A stretch of DNA of 64,000 nucleotides, taken from the NCBI RefSeq assembly GCF_017301735.1, contig NZ_CP071090.1, positions 1,736,001 through 1,800,000 of the forward strand, given 5' to 3'. The position numbers were made by a program, and so were the translations under genes. This DNA comes from Pyxidicoccus parkwaysis (GTDB taxonomy: Bacteria; Myxococcota; Myxococcia; Myxococcales; Myxococcaceae). Below, one piece after another: positions 9,806 to 18,726 of the stretch (position 1 is its first letter; each line of letters starts with the position of its first letter). Under the pieces are notes generated by a model. That model was not told where the DNA came from, made no database searches, and was given only the letters and a program-made list of their open reading frames with translations.

Positions 9806-11041
9806 GTGGCAACGAAACCCAAGGCCACGCCCCGTGTCAGCGGAGAGCAGACGTCGCTCGACTTGGAGCGGCCGCTCTCCGCGGGTCTGTCCGCCTCCCG
9901 TCCCCTCGCGGCCCAGTTCCACGGGCCCGAGGGGATGGTCCTCCTCCAGGAGCCTTCCGGCTTCGCCGGCTTCCTCGCCGGCAGCCTCGGGACGCTCTCT
10001 GTCGAGGAGGTGTTTGCCCACGTCCTCTCCGGCATCCGCAGTGGCCTTTTGGCCGTGCAGCACGGCACGGTGCGCCGCACGGTGTCCTTCCGGGACGGGC
10101 AGGTGGTGTTCGCCACGTCCACGGAGCGCTGGGAGCGGCTGGGCGCGGTGCTGGTGCGGCTGGGCATGCTGACGCAGGTGCAGCTCACGCAGGCGCTGTC
10201 GCGCGTGACGCCGTCGCGGCGCATCGGCCAGGTGCTCACCTCCGAGGGCCTGGTGTCCGAGGCCAGCCTCTACAGCGCCATGACGTACGTGGTGCGCGAG
10301 GTGGTGCTCAGCCTCTTCGAATTGACGGAGGGCAGCTTCCTCTTCGTGGAAGGCCCCGCGCCCATGGCGGACGTGGTGAAGCTGCCGGAGCGCACGCGCG
10401 AGTTGGTGCTGACGGGCATCAAGCGCTCGGAGGAATTGTCGCGCCTGCGCCGCCGCTACCCGGAGGACATGCGCGTGGAGCCCGGGCCCGCGGGCGTGCC
10501 GGCCGGTGAAGAGCGAATCTACACGCGCCTGGGCACGGGCGGCACGCTGGCCGAATTGCGCCTGGTCTACGAGGGCGGGCCGTATGCCTTCTACGCGTGG
10601 CTGGACGAGGCGGTGCGCGGCGGCCACCTGGCGGTGAAGCCCGCCGAGCCGCCCCCGGCGCCGGGCCCCTCCGTGGAGGGCATGGCCTGGGAGCTGTTGT
10701 CCGCCGAGGAGCGCTACAACCTCCTCCTGTTCCTCATCCACCGGGCGCTGCGCGACGCGGGCAAGGAGGTGGACCTGCTGAAGGGCTTCCTGGACGCACC
10801 GCCCTCGGGACTGGAGGACGCCTTCGCCGGGGTGACGCCGGGGCCGGACGGGCGCGTGGACGTGGCGCGGCTGCGGGCCAACCTCGCGGGAGGCGGTGAG
10901 GCGGTGGGCCGTGCCCTCACGCTGGAGGCGATGGACGCGATTGTCTCCTACGCGTTGTTTTCAGCGCGCAACGTGCTCCCGCCCGATGTGGCCGAGCGGT
11001 TGTCCAACACCTACCGCACACTCCAGGGGGGGCTGGCCTAG
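9806..11041 (+). CDS. DUF4388 (PATAN-like) domain protein
   Basis: The 411-residue protein has a DUF4388 domain at about residues 60-185 (GTLSVEEVFAHVLSGIRSG, then FRDGQVVFATSTERWERLGAVLVRLG and IGQVLTSEGLVSE), a fold typical of myxobacterial gliding and signalling proteins and related to the PatA N-terminal domain. The remainder is helical and of unknown role. Start is GTG 9806, preceded by GGGAGG. There is no signal peptide, so it is probably cytoplasmic. The next lipoprotein gene begins 56 bases later on the same strand. Confidence 0.8.
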   Translation: MATKPKATPRVSGEQTSLDLERPLSAGLSASRPLAAQFHGPEGMVLLQEPSGFAGFLAGSLGTLSVEEVFAHVLSGIRSGLLAVQHGTVRRTVSFRDGQVVFATSTERWERLGAVLVRLGMLTQVQLTQALSRVTPSRRIGQVLTSEGLVSEASLYSAMTYVVREVVLSLFELTEGSFLFVEGPAPMADVVKLPERTRELVLTGIKRSEELSRLRRRYPEDMRVEPGPAGVPAGEERIYTRLGTGGTLAELRLVYEGGPYAFYAWLDEAVRGGHLAVKPAEPPPAPGPSVEGMAWELLSAEERYNLLLFLIHRALRDAGKEVDLLKGFLDAPPSGLEDAFAGVTPGPDGRVDVARLRANLAGGGEAVGRALTLEAMDAIVSYALFSARNVLPPDVAERLSNTYRTLQGGLA

Positions 11042-11097
11042 GGTTCACTCCATGTCCACGTTGCCGTCCACGGCCTTTGCGGTGGGGGACGAGCGAC

Positions 11098-11730
11098 ATG
11101 GGCGCGATGCGGAAGTTGGCGTGGGGACTCCTGGTGCTGGGCACGGCCTGTAGCGGCTCGCGCGCGGCGGTGAAGGACTCCCACAAGCAGGCCGCTGGGC
11201 AGGCGCAGGGCGTGGGCGGCTCGGGCGATGCCGGCCACTCCACCACGCGCCGCTACGTGGACGAGGACCTCGGCTTCGAAATCATCCGGCCCACGGCGGA
11301 CTGGCAGCTCGACGAGACGAACGAGCGCACGCCGGAGGGGCTCTCCATTCCCGTCATCCTCCGGCACAACACCTCCGGGGCGCAGGTGGTGCTGCAGGTG
11401 GCGCCGGCGGTGGCGACGCCCACGCAGTTCGCGGAGCGGCTGACGGAGGGTTTGCGCCAGCAGCCCGGCTTCACCACCACGGACCCGGTGCCCATTCCGC
11501 TGTCCGAGAACGCGGTGGGCTTCGACTTCTCCGTGGGGGACTCGGTGCTGGGCCGCGTCGCCGTGCGTGAGGGCCGGCCGGGCCGCGTGCTGATGATGCT
11601 GGCCACGTGGCCGAGGGAGGCGTCCGCCGAGGTCACCCACAACGTGGACGCCATCATCGAGGGCATCCGTCCGTTGCCCGCGCCCGGTGCCGCTCCGGCG
11701 GCGCCGATGACGAAGGCCGCACGCCGGTAG
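11098..11730 (+). CDS. small lipoprotein of unknown function
   Basis: The 210-residue product carries a lipoprotein signal (WGLLVLGTAC). The mature part contains a YVDEDLGFEIIRPTADWQ segment and a beta-rich domain that resembles the PsbP-like/DcrB-like fold seen in many exported proteins, where a short hydrophobic strand repeats with GFDFSVGDSVLGRVAV. ATG 11098 is preferred because GGGGGA lies 8-12 bases upstream; ATG 11107 also makes a signal peptide. A strong hairpin follows the gene. The function is unknown. Confidence 0.7.
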   Translation: MGAMRKLAWGLLVLGTACSGSRAAVKDSHKQAAGQAQGVGGSGDAGHSTTRRYVDEDLGFEIIRPTADWQLDETNERTPEGLSIPVILRHNTSGAQVVLQVAPAVATPTQFAERLTEGLRQQPGFTTTDPVPIPLSENAVGFDFSVGDSVLGRVAVREGRPGRVLMMLATWPREASAEVTHNVDAIIEGIRPLPAPGAAPAAPMTKAARR

Positions 11731-11738
11731 CCGGAGGC

Positions 11739-11772
11739 TCGCGCGGGGCAGGCACCAGTGGGCCCCGCGCGA
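11739..11772 (+). terminator. candidate intrinsic terminator
   Basis: A perfect 11-base inverted repeat (TCGCGCGGGGC ... GCCCCGCGCGA) with a 12-base loop lies 8 bases after the stop at 11730, followed by TTTC. It separates the plus-strand gene from convergent pepA and could act in both directions. Confidence 0.65.
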
Positions 11773-11966
11773 TTTCGGGGCACCTGCTCGCACGAGCCCA
11801 CCCCGGCCAGCGGCACGGCTCGCGAAGACGCTTCGCAGCCGCGGCCTCCCGCGCTGGAGGCCCGTCCTTCAGCTCGTCGAGCCGAGCGCGCCAACGTGCG
11901 CGCGCCCGAGGTCACTGCAACCGCGTCATGAGCGCGCCAGCTTGCGCTCGAATATCCGACGCCGCG

Positions 11967-13571
11967 TTACGAACGCGCGGACTTGCGCGCGCCCTTGCCG
12001 GCCTTCTTCGCCGCGGGAGCCGCGGGCAGCTCGTACGCGTCGGGATTGGCGGCCTGCGTCTCCGTGCGCAGCCGCACCCACTCCACCAGCGTGCGCACGC
12101 CCACGCCCGTACCACCCTTGCTCAGGTAGCCGCGCTCCTTGGGGCTGTTGGACGGACCGGCGATGTCCAGGTGCACCCACGGCGTGTCGGCGACGAACTC
12201 CTTGAGGAACAGCGCCGCGTTGATGGAGCCACCCCAGCGCTCGCCGGAGTTCTTCATGTCCGCGACCTCGGAGCGCAGCGCGTCCTTCTGCAGCTCACTC
12301 ACCGGCATGCGCCACATCTCCTCGCCCGCCGTGCGCGCGGCCTGCAGCACCTCGTTCACCGCGCCGTCGTGCTCGCCGAAGGCGCCGACGATGTAGTTGC
12401 CCAGCGCGATGACACACGCGCCCGTGAGCGTGGCCAGGTCGATGACGGCGGACGGCTTGTGCTCCACCGCCCAGGTGAGGATATCCCCCAGCACGAGGCG
12501 GCCCTCCGCGTCCGTGTTGGTGATTTCCACCGTCTTGCCCAGGCGCGAGGTGAGGATGTCACCGGGCTTGTACGCGGTGCCGGACGGCATGTTCTCGCAC
12601 GCGCCGATGAAGGCATGCACGGGGAAGGGCGGCTTGAGCGCGGCGATGACCTTCATCGCGCCCAGCACCGCGGCCGAGCCGGCCATGTCCGTCTTCATCT
12701 CCACCATGCCCTCGGTGGGCTTCAGCGACAGGCCGCCCGAGTCGAACGTAATCGCCTTGCCCACCAGTGCCAGCGGCGGGCGCTTCGCGTCGCGCGCGTT
12801 CTTCGGCGTGTAGACGACGTGGATGAGGCGCGGCTCCTCGGCGCTCCCGGCGGTGACGCCCAGGAACATGCCCATGTCGAGCTTCTCGATTTCCTTCCGC
12901 CCGCCGATGGTGACCTGCAGGCCACCTTCCTTCGCCGCCTGCCGCGCGGCCTCGGCCAGCACCGTCGGCGTCACCGCGTTGGGCGGCTCATTCACCAGGT
13001 CTCGCGCCCAGTTGGTGGCCTCCGCCACGCGCCGGCCCAGCGCCAGTGCGTCCTCCAGGCCCTTCGACTTCTCGGTGCCGTCGGGCAGCACCAGGGCCAC
13101 CTTGGCCACCTTGGCGGGGTTCTTCTCGTCGCGGGCGGAGGACTTGTACTTGTCGAAGCGGTAGAGGCCCAGCCCCAGGCCCTCCACCACCGCGCGCACG
13201 GCGTTCTCCGCCGAGTCCGTGGCGGGCAGCACGAAGGCCACCGAGCCCACCTTCAGCCGCTGCGCCGCCTTCACCGCACGGCCGGCGGCCAGGCGCAGCA
13301 CCTCGGGGTTGAAGCGGGCGCGGTTGCCCAGGCCGAGCAGCATCACGCGCTCCGCGGTGGCGCGGCCATGGGTGTGCATGAGGAAGGACTGCTCTGCCTT
13401 GGCCTTGAAGCCCTCCTGGGCGGCGGCGCCGCGCAGGCGTCCCTCCAGGGCGGAGTCGGCCGCGGCCAGCGAGGACGGAGCGGTGTCTCCCAGCTCTCCC
13501 TCGAAGAGGGGAATGACGAGCAGCTCGCCGCTCGCCTTCGTTGCGTCGCCGGAGACGAAGCTGAAATTCAT
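11967..13571 (-). CDS. pepA: leucyl aminopeptidase (M17 family)
   Basis: This is a two-metal cytosolic exopeptidase that removes N-terminal residues from peptides. The 534-residue product has the M17 signature NTDAEGRLVLGD, the metal/lysine site VGKAITFDSGGLSLKP, and the upstream macro-like N-terminal domain starting MNFSFVSGDATKASGE. It ends with an unusual basic tail (KKAGKGARKSARS) absent from most PepA proteins. The length is slightly above the usual 500. The gene is convergent with the lipoprotein at 11098 and divergent from the gene at 13707. No partner genes suggest a special role. Confidence 0.95.
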   Translation of the reverse strand: MNFSFVSGDATKASGELLVIPLFEGELGDTAPSSLAAADSALEGRLRGAAAQEGFKAKAEQSFLMHTHGRATAERVMLLGLGNRARFNPEVLRLAAGRAVKAAQRLKVGSVAFVLPATDSAENAVRAVVEGLGLGLYRFDKYKSSARDEKNPAKVAKVALVLPDGTEKSKGLEDALALGRRVAEATNWARDLVNEPPNAVTPTVLAEAARQAAKEGGLQVTIGGRKEIEKLDMGMFLGVTAGSAEEPRLIHVVYTPKNARDAKRPPLALVGKAITFDSGGLSLKPTEGMVEMKTDMAGSAAVLGAMKVIAALKPPFPVHAFIGACENMPSGTAYKPGDILTSRLGKTVEITNTDAEGRLVLGDILTWAVEHKPSAVIDLATLTGACVIALGNYIVGAFGEHDGAVNEVLQAARTAGEEMWRMPVSELQKDALRSEVADMKNSGERWGGSINAALFLKEFVADTPWVHLDIAGPSNSPKERGYLSKGGTGVGVRTLVEWVRLRTETQAANPDAYELPAAPAAKKAGKGARKSARS

Positions 13572-13706
13572 GGGCCGATGAGCTCCTGAACGGATGGAAG
13601 GGGATACTGGAGGTCGCGGACTGTAACGCCCGCCCTGTCGAGCGCAAAGCGCTCGATTTCATTCGAGCATTGCAATGCTTTCCGCCACTGGATAGCAGTG
13701 TGGGGC

Positions 13707-14600
13707 ATGCCCACGTTGCTGATGCATCTGACCGCCATCGAACGGATGGCAGCCAATCCCGGCGACCTGCCGGCGGACTGGGTGCGCGCGCTCGCGGAGG
13801 ACCTTCCGTATGCGCGCTTCGGCGCGGCGCTGCCGGACCTGCCGCTGTGTGAAGGCGTGCGCGGGGGACTGTCCGCGTTTCTTCCGGAGCGCGAGCCGCC
13901 GCCGTGGGCCCGCCTGTACCACGAGCGCGCGCCGGTGGGCTTCGGCCTGAAGATGGCCGAGCTCGTGGCCACCGGTGCGTTGGTGGGCAACGAGGCGGGG
14001 CTGGCGCTGCTGGCGGGCTACTTCACGCACCTGTGCCTGGACCGGCGGCTGTACCCGGTGGTGGACCGGCTGGTGGCCCGCCACCGCCGCCGCGGCGAGC
14101 AGGTGCGCGAAACCCACCGAGACATCGAGTGGGCGCAGACGCTCTTCTACCTGCGCGAGCTGCACGGCGTGGAGCTGCTCGGCACGCCGCGCATCCGCGA
14201 GAAGTGTCAGGTGGTGAAGAGCCCGGGCTTCCCGTGGCGCGGCATCGGCCGGGGCATCTACGAGTTGGTGCGCCTGTCCTCGCAGGAGCGCGTGGGCCAG
14301 TCGCCGTCCAAGGCGGACGTGGATGGCTGGGTGCGTGGGCTGTACGTCTCCGGACTCTTCCTCTCCAGCCCCGTGGGCCGCATGCGCTCGCTGCCCGCCT
14401 TCGCGCACCTGTCCTTCCAGGAGCTGTACCGCAACGACTCCTTCGACTTCGCCTCGGAGGTGGAGGGTGCGCTGGAGTCCGCGCGCGCCGTGCTCCGTCG
14501 CCTGCACGTCTACATGGCGAGGGGCACCTTCACGCCTCGCACGCGCGCGCGTTTTCTCGAGGTGCTTCCCGAGGGCACACTCGGCGCGTGTGCCGCGTAG
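13707..14600 (+). CDS. hypothetical protein, possible zinc-dependent phospholipase-like fold
   Basis: The 297-residue product is not firmly recognised. It begins MPTLLMHLTAIERMA and has helical segments with scattered histidines (LLAGYFTHLCLDRRLYPVV, LVARHRRRGEQVRETHRDIEW) that recall the all-helical zinc-dependent phospholipase C fold, in which such H/D/E residues bind metal. I did not find the complete ligand set. ATG 13707 is chosen over GTG 13698 because homologous-looking openings start MPT. It is divergent from pepA with 135 bases between. There is no signal peptide. Confidence 0.55.
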   Translation: MPTLLMHLTAIERMAANPGDLPADWVRALAEDLPYARFGAALPDLPLCEGVRGGLSAFLPEREPPPWARLYHERAPVGFGLKMAELVATGALVGNEAGLALLAGYFTHLCLDRRLYPVVDRLVARHRRRGEQVRETHRDIEWAQTLFYLRELHGVELLGTPRIREKCQVVKSPGFPWRGIGRGIYELVRLSSQERVGQSPSKADVDGWVRGLYVSGLFLSSPVGRMRSLPAFAHLSFQELYRNDSFDFASEVEGALESARAVLRRLHVYMARGTFTPRTRARFLEVLPEGTLGACAA

Positions 14601-14666
14601 CGTCCATGCCTGCTGCATGACAGCACACAGTTCCCCGCGAGCAGGGCAGGCATCCTGGCGAGCATT

Positions 14667-14681
14667 TTCCCCATAGGGGAA
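14667..14681. promoter_or_regulatory. short palindrome before the TauE/SafE gene
   Basis: TTCCCCATAGGGGAA is a perfect 6+6 inverted repeat with a 3-base centre. It lies about 45 bases before the preferred start of the exporter gene and overlaps an alternative ATG at 14681. It may be an operator; no binding protein is known. Confidence 0.35.
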
Positions 14682-14725
14682 TGCCGCTGTCCGAACTGGA
14701 GGACCGCTCCTATCCTCGTGGAGGA

Positions 14726-15508
14726 ATGACGGTCCTACTCCTCATCATGGCGGGCGGCCTCGCGGGCTCTCTCGGGGCGATGCTTGGCATTGGGGGAGGC
14801 ATCGTCCTCGTCCCCGCGTTGGTGTTGCTCTTCGGCATCCCCCTCGAGGAGGCGGTGCCGGCCAGCCTCATGTGCGTGGTGGCCAACTCATGCGCGGCGG
14901 CCGCGGGCTACGTGCACAATCACCTGAGCGACATCCGTCTCGGGCTCACGTTGGAGCTGGCCACGGTGCTGGGCGCCGTCTCCGGAGGGCTCGTCGCGAC
15001 GATGGTGGCTCCGGCGATGGTGGCGGTGGTGTTCGGCCTGTTCACCCTCTACGTGTCGCTGCAGATGATGCTGCTGCGCTCGCCGCGGCAGGAGCCGGCG
15101 ACGCTGGATGACTACACGCCCATGAACTATCCGCTGGGCATCTCCGGCTCGTTCATCGCGGGCGGGCTGTCCTCGCTGCTGGGCGTGGGCGGCGGTCCGC
15201 TGAAGGTGCCGCTGATGAGCTACGGCATGCGCGTGCCGTTCAAGGTGGCCAGCGCCACCAGCAACATGATGGTGGGCGTGACGGGCGCCGCGAGCGTGGC
15301 CGCGTATGCCCTGCGTGGCCACTTGAAGCTGGCGCTGGTCTCTCCATTGGTGGTGGGCGTGTTGTGCGGCGCGTACGTGGGCAGCCGGCTGATGCCGAAG
15401 ATGCCCACCGCGGTGCTCAAGAAGCTCTTCGCCCTGGTGTTGTTCGTGGTGGCGGGCCAGATGTTGTGGAAGGGAGGGGCGGGACTGTGGCCGAGCATGG
15501 TGAAGTGA
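14726..15508 (+). CDS. TauE/SafE family sulfite exporter-like permease
   Basis: The 260-residue integral membrane protein has about eight hydrophobic segments and the family's two glycine-rich repeats (GSLGAMLGIGGGIVLVPALV near the start and GGLSSLLGVGGGPLKVPLM at mid-protein). Family members export sulfite, sulfoacetate, thiosulfate or related organosulfur anions. ATG 14726 begins directly in the first membrane helix; the in-frame ATG at 14681 would add 15 polar residues. The ribosome site GGAGGA abuts the start and lies within a small hairpin (14713-14725). The next gene, a DUF1634 protein, overlaps by 4 bases (GTGA), an arrangement often seen for this permease family. Confidence 0.88.
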   Translation: MTVLLLIMAGGLAGSLGAMLGIGGGIVLVPALVLLFGIPLEEAVPASLMCVVANSCAAAAGYVHNHLSDIRLGLTLELATVLGAVSGGLVATMVAPAMVAVVFGLFTLYVSLQMMLLRSPRQEPATLDDYTPMNYPLGISGSFIAGGLSSLLGVGGGPLKVPLMSYGMRVPFKVASATSNMMVGVTGAASVAAYALRGHLKLALVSPLVVGVLCGAYVGSRLMPKMPTAVLKKLFALVLFVVAGQMLWKGGAGLWPSMVK

Positions 15509-15990
15509 GCGAGCCGGAATCAGCCGGAGCAGAAGGGCCGGTGGTGTCCGCGGTGTTGGCGGACGCGCATGTCTCCCACAACGTGGTGGTACCCACGGCG
15601 CGGACGGAAGGCCTCGCGCCGGAGGTGGATGCGGAGCCCGTGACACAACCCGGGCTCGAAGCGGTCCCGGAGACGCGCAAGCGCCGCCGGGATTTGGCCG
15701 TGGCGGGGGACCGGTGGATTGCCCGCGTGCTGCGCGGCGGCGCGGTGCTCAGCGGTGGGATGTTCGTGGTGTCTCTAGGACTGGAGGCACTGCCAAGCTC
15801 GGAAGACGTGCACGTCACCATCGACCTGTTGCGCAAGGGCGCGGCGTCGCTGCTGCTGGTGACGCCGGTGGCGCGCCTCGCGGTGGCGGGAGCGCTGCTC
15901 GGCCTCAAGGGCGAGTGGCGCTACACCGTCATCGCCGCCGGTGTGTTGGGCCTGCTGGCCATCGCCGTGGGCGCCGGCATCCAAGCGTGA
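15505..15990 (+). CDS. DUF1634 membrane protein
   Basis: The 161-residue product has a polar N-terminal half and three hydrophobic helices in the C-terminal half (IARVLRGGAVLSGGMFVVSL, then ASLLLVTPVARLAVAGALLG and YTVIAAGVLGLLAIAVGAGI), matching DUF1634 proteins that accompany TauE/SafE permeases. GTG 15505 overlaps the permease stop, so the two are very likely translationally coupled and form one transporter. Its exact role is unknown. Confidence 0.82.
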   Translation: MSEPESAGAEGPVVSAVLADAHVSHNVVVPTARTEGLAPEVDAEPVTQPGLEAVPETRKRRRDLAVAGDRWIARVLRGGAVLSGGMFVVSLGLEALPSSEDVHVTIDLLRKGAASLLLVTPVARLAVAGALLGLKGEWRYTVIAAGVLGLLAIAVGAGIQA

Positions 15991-16134
15991 CGTGACGCGA
16001 AGGGAGCGCGCTTCCCGCGAAGAGGGAGCGCTGCTTCGCCGTGGGTGACAGGAGCGAAGAGGAGCGCGCCGTTTCGCTTCAGGCGTCGCGAGCGGAACGC
16101 TCTCCCCTGGATGCGCGAGGAGCGCTGCTTCCCG

Positions 16135-17007
16135 TCAGACGCCGCGAGCGGTGAAGTGGGCCAGCACGTTGCGGACCTTGGCGACCTCGTCCGCGCGGCC
16201 CTGCTCCTCGTAGAGCGGCAGCACCGCCTCGAACTGCGCGCGGGCCGCGGCAAAGTCCTGGAGGTAGTAGCAGGACAGGCCGAGGTCCCACCGGGCCCGC
16301 GCCTCGTAGACGTGGTCGTGCAGCTCTTCGTAGAGCTCCACCGCGCGCAGCAGGTGGGGACGGGCGCCGTCGTGGTTGCCCAAGAGGCCCTCGGACTCAC
16401 CCAGGAGCAGGTGGCCCTGCGCGAGCGCCTCCGGGTCCTCGCCCTGCTCCAGCAGCGGCACGGCCTCCAGGAAGCGCTTGCGGGCGGGCTCGTACTCGCC
16501 CTTCTCCATGCGGATGTCGCCGATGTCGAGCAGCAGCCGGGCAATCCGCTCATGGTTGCGCGTCTGGCGCAGGAGGATGAGCGCCTCCTGGTACTTCTCC
16601 TCGGCGGCCTCGGGCTGACCCATGGAGCGCAGGGACTCGCCGATGCAGGCGCGGGCCAGGGCCTCGCCCTCGCGGTCCTTCGCCTCGTTGAAGAGCAGGG
16701 CCGCCTTGGCGATTTGCTCCACCGCGCCGCGGTGGTCCTCGAAGTTCGCCTTGACGATTCCCAGGCCCAGGAGCGCCTGCGCCTGACCGGGCTTGTACTT
16801 CGCCTGCTGGAAGAGGCCGAGCGCCTCCTCGTAGCACTCGCGGCTCGCGGCATGGTCGTCCAGCAGGCCATGCAGCTCCGCGAGGTTCACCAGGCCCTGG
16901 CCCACCTCGCTGGGCGAGCCGGTGATGCGCAGCGAGGCCAGCGCGTTCTTCTGCTTCTGGAGGGCGTCGAGGATGTGGGCGCGTTGGGAGTCGTCGGTCG
17001 GGTGCAT
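16135..17007 (-). CDS. tetratricopeptide-repeat protein
   Basis: The 290-residue product is made of about six TPR units with the usual W/LxxLGxxxxxxGxxxxAxxxyxxAL pattern (for example QAQALLGLGIVKANFEDHRG and ARARWDLGLSCYYLQDFAAA). It has no signal peptide and probably serves as a protein-binding scaffold. ATG 17007 is preferred because GAGG, part of the upstream stop TGAGG, lies 5 bases before it; GTG 17028 would overlap the upstream gene. The gene follows the ScfR-like regulator by 7 bases and is surely cotranscribed with it. Confidence 0.8.
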   Translation of the reverse strand: MHPTDDSQRAHILDALQKQKNALASLRITGSPSEVGQGLVNLAELHGLLDDHAASRECYEEALGLFQQAKYKPGQAQALLGLGIVKANFEDHRGAVEQIAKAALLFNEAKDREGEALARACIGESLRSMGQPEAAEEKYQEALILLRQTRNHERIARLLLDIGDIRMEKGEYEPARKRFLEAVPLLEQGEDPEALAQGHLLLGESEGLLGNHDGARPHLLRAVELYEELHDHVYEARARWDLGLSCYYLQDFAAARAQFEAVLPLYEEQGRADEVAKVRNVLAHFTARGV

Positions 17008-17014
17008 GTCGGCC

Positions 17015-18640
17015 TCAGGCGTCGCCACCCTTGCGGCGACGGGACGCCTTGTCCAACGAATCGTCCTTCTCGCTCATGTGAGTCCCGTTGACGGCCGCGC
17101 CGTGCGAGCCATTCACCGCGCCGCTATCCGAGGCGTGGTGGCCGTTGCGCTCCTTCTCGTGGACGAGCAGCGGCGAGAAGAAGCAGTCCTTCTTCGTGTA
17201 CTCGTCGAAGGCGAAGGCGAAGCGGTAGCTGGCGGCCGCGCGCTGGTTGCAGTCCGTGCGCTCGCAGAAGCGGCAGGAGATGCCGGACGGAATCGCGTCC
17301 TTGCGCAGGTCCGTGGTGGGCAGGCCGTACGCGAGGTACTTCGCGTTCTCCGCATGCGTGCCCAGGCCGATGGAGTACGCCGTGCCCTTCACGATGGAGC
17401 CTTCAATCGGCTGCAACTGCACCTTCGCGAAGCAGAAGTACGTCGTGCCGTCCGGCATGATGGAGTACTGCCGCGTAATCTGGGACGGGTTGAGGAAGGC
17501 CAGGTGCACGGCCCACTTCGCGCAGGAGCCGCCGCCGGTGGCGAAGCGGATGCCGGTGCCGCTGTAGCGCTTGGAGATGTTGCCGGCGATGTCCGCGCGC
17601 AGGAAGTGGAAGGGGAGGCCCTGCCGCTTCGGGTCCGACAGGTTGCACAGCCGGTGGGCCACCGTCTCGTACGTGGAGCCGAAGATGCTGGAGAGCAGCT
17701 CCACGTCGTAGCGCGTGCGCTGCACCTCCTTGAAGAAGTCCCCGTAGGGCAGCATCAGCGCGCCGGCGAAGTAGTTGGCCAGGTTCACCTTGATGAGCCG
17801 CGCCGTCTCGGCGTGGCGCATGCGGCCCGACTCGAGGATGCGCTCCAGCAGCTTCTCGCGGTCCATGACGAGCAGGCCGATGGACGCGGCAATCTGGAAC
17901 TTCAGCGGCTGCTCGGTGAGGAAGGGCGAGAGCGTCAGCGTCTTCTCGTCCGGGTCCAACCGCCGCACCACCGACGAGCCGCTGGGCGCCGGGTCGTCGA
18001 AGTTCACCCGGTAGCCGAAGCGCTCCTCCAGCAGCCGGATGAGCTGGCCGCTGGTGAGCTGGCGCTCCAGGCGCACGTCGCGGCGCAGCGCCTCGGCCTG
18101 CTCCTCCAGCTCCGGGAAGTAGTTGCGGTGCTTCTCCAGGAAGTCGCTGACCTCGTCGAAGGGCGAGTAGTCGAAGCGGACGCCGGGCACCGTGCCGTTC
18201 TGCGCGCCGCCCTGCGCCCGCGTGCGCTCCTCCACGTTGAGCTGCGCCAGCACGTTCTCCAACTGTGTGCGCGTGTTCTTGTAGAGGTTGAAGAGCGCGG
18301 CCACCGTGCCGGCCAGCTTCGGCTCGGCGGACAGCGACTGGAGGGACTCGGGGTCGATGTCGAGGCTCTTGAGCAGCGGCTCGTCGAGGAGCTTCGCCAG
18401 CGCCTCGTCCACGCGGCCTTCGCCCAGCGTGGACATGAACTGCTCGGGGTCCTGGTCGAAGTAGCGCAGGGCCTTCCAGAGCAGCGGGAAGGGCATCACC
18501 CGCTTCCCCTTCTCGATGAGGTTCAGGTACGCGGGGGACACCCCCAAATCCTTGGCCGCGTCCGCCTGCTTGATGTTGCGTGCAAGGCGCAGCCCACGGA
18601 GCTTCAGGCCCACGTTGGCATTCAGTGCATTGTCGTTCAT
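17015..18640 (-). CDS. ScfR/RamB-type transcriptional regulator (XRE HTH + IrrE-like domain)
   Basis: The 541-residue protein starts with an XRE helix-turn-helix (about 10-65: LRLARNIKQADAAKDLGVSP, YLNLIEKGKR). A long IrrE/DUF955-like middle follows, but the expected HExxH is absent. It ends with the conserved cysteine motif CRFCERTDCNQRAAAS. This is the architecture of short-chain fatty acyl regulators (ScfR, RamB, PrpR of actinobacteria) that sense acyl-CoA and control acetate, propionate or glyoxylate metabolism. ATG 18640 is chosen because the HTH follows immediately; an upstream start at 18706 would add 22 unlike residues and run into the operator. A perfect palindrome at 18701-18726 resembles RamB sites and suggests autoregulation. 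Confidence 0.82.
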   Translation of the reverse strand: MNDNALNANVGLKLRGLRLARNIKQADAAKDLGVSPAYLNLIEKGKRVMPFPLLWKALRYFDQDPEQFMSTLGEGRVDEALAKLLDEPLLKSLDIDPESLQSLSAEPKLAGTVAALFNLYKNTRTQLENVLAQLNVEERTRAQGGAQNGTVPGVRFDYSPFDEVSDFLEKHRNYFPELEEQAEALRRDVRLERQLTSGQLIRLLEERFGYRVNFDDPAPSGSSVVRRLDPDEKTLTLSPFLTEQPLKFQIAASIGLLVMDREKLLERILESGRMRHAETARLIKVNLANYFAGALMLPYGDFFKEVQRTRYDVELLSSIFGSTYETVAHRLCNLSDPKRQGLPFHFLRADIAGNISKRYSGTGIRFATGGGSCAKWAVHLAFLNPSQITRQYSIMPDGTTYFCFAKVQLQPIEGSIVKGTAYSIGLGTHAENAKYLAYGLPTTDLRKDAIPSGISCRFCERTDCNQRAAASYRFAFAFDEYTKKDCFFSPLLVHEKERNGHHASDSGAVNGSHGAAVNGTHMSEKDDSLDKASRRRKGGDA

Positions 18641-18700
18641 GGCCGAATCAGCGGTCCGTGGATCGCGCCGGACCGCGCGCTCCCGGACCTTGGGTCCACT

Positions 18701-18726
18701 TTGCAAATCGATTTACCGATTTGCAA
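18701..18726. promoter_or_regulatory. palindromic operator of the ScfR-like gene
   Basis: TTGCAAATCG-atttac-CGATTTGCAA is a perfect 10-base inverted repeat with a 6-base centre, 61 bases upstream of the regulator's start. The TTTGCAAA-type half sites resemble those bound by RamB-family proteins, so autoregulation is the simplest reading. Confidence 0.6.
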
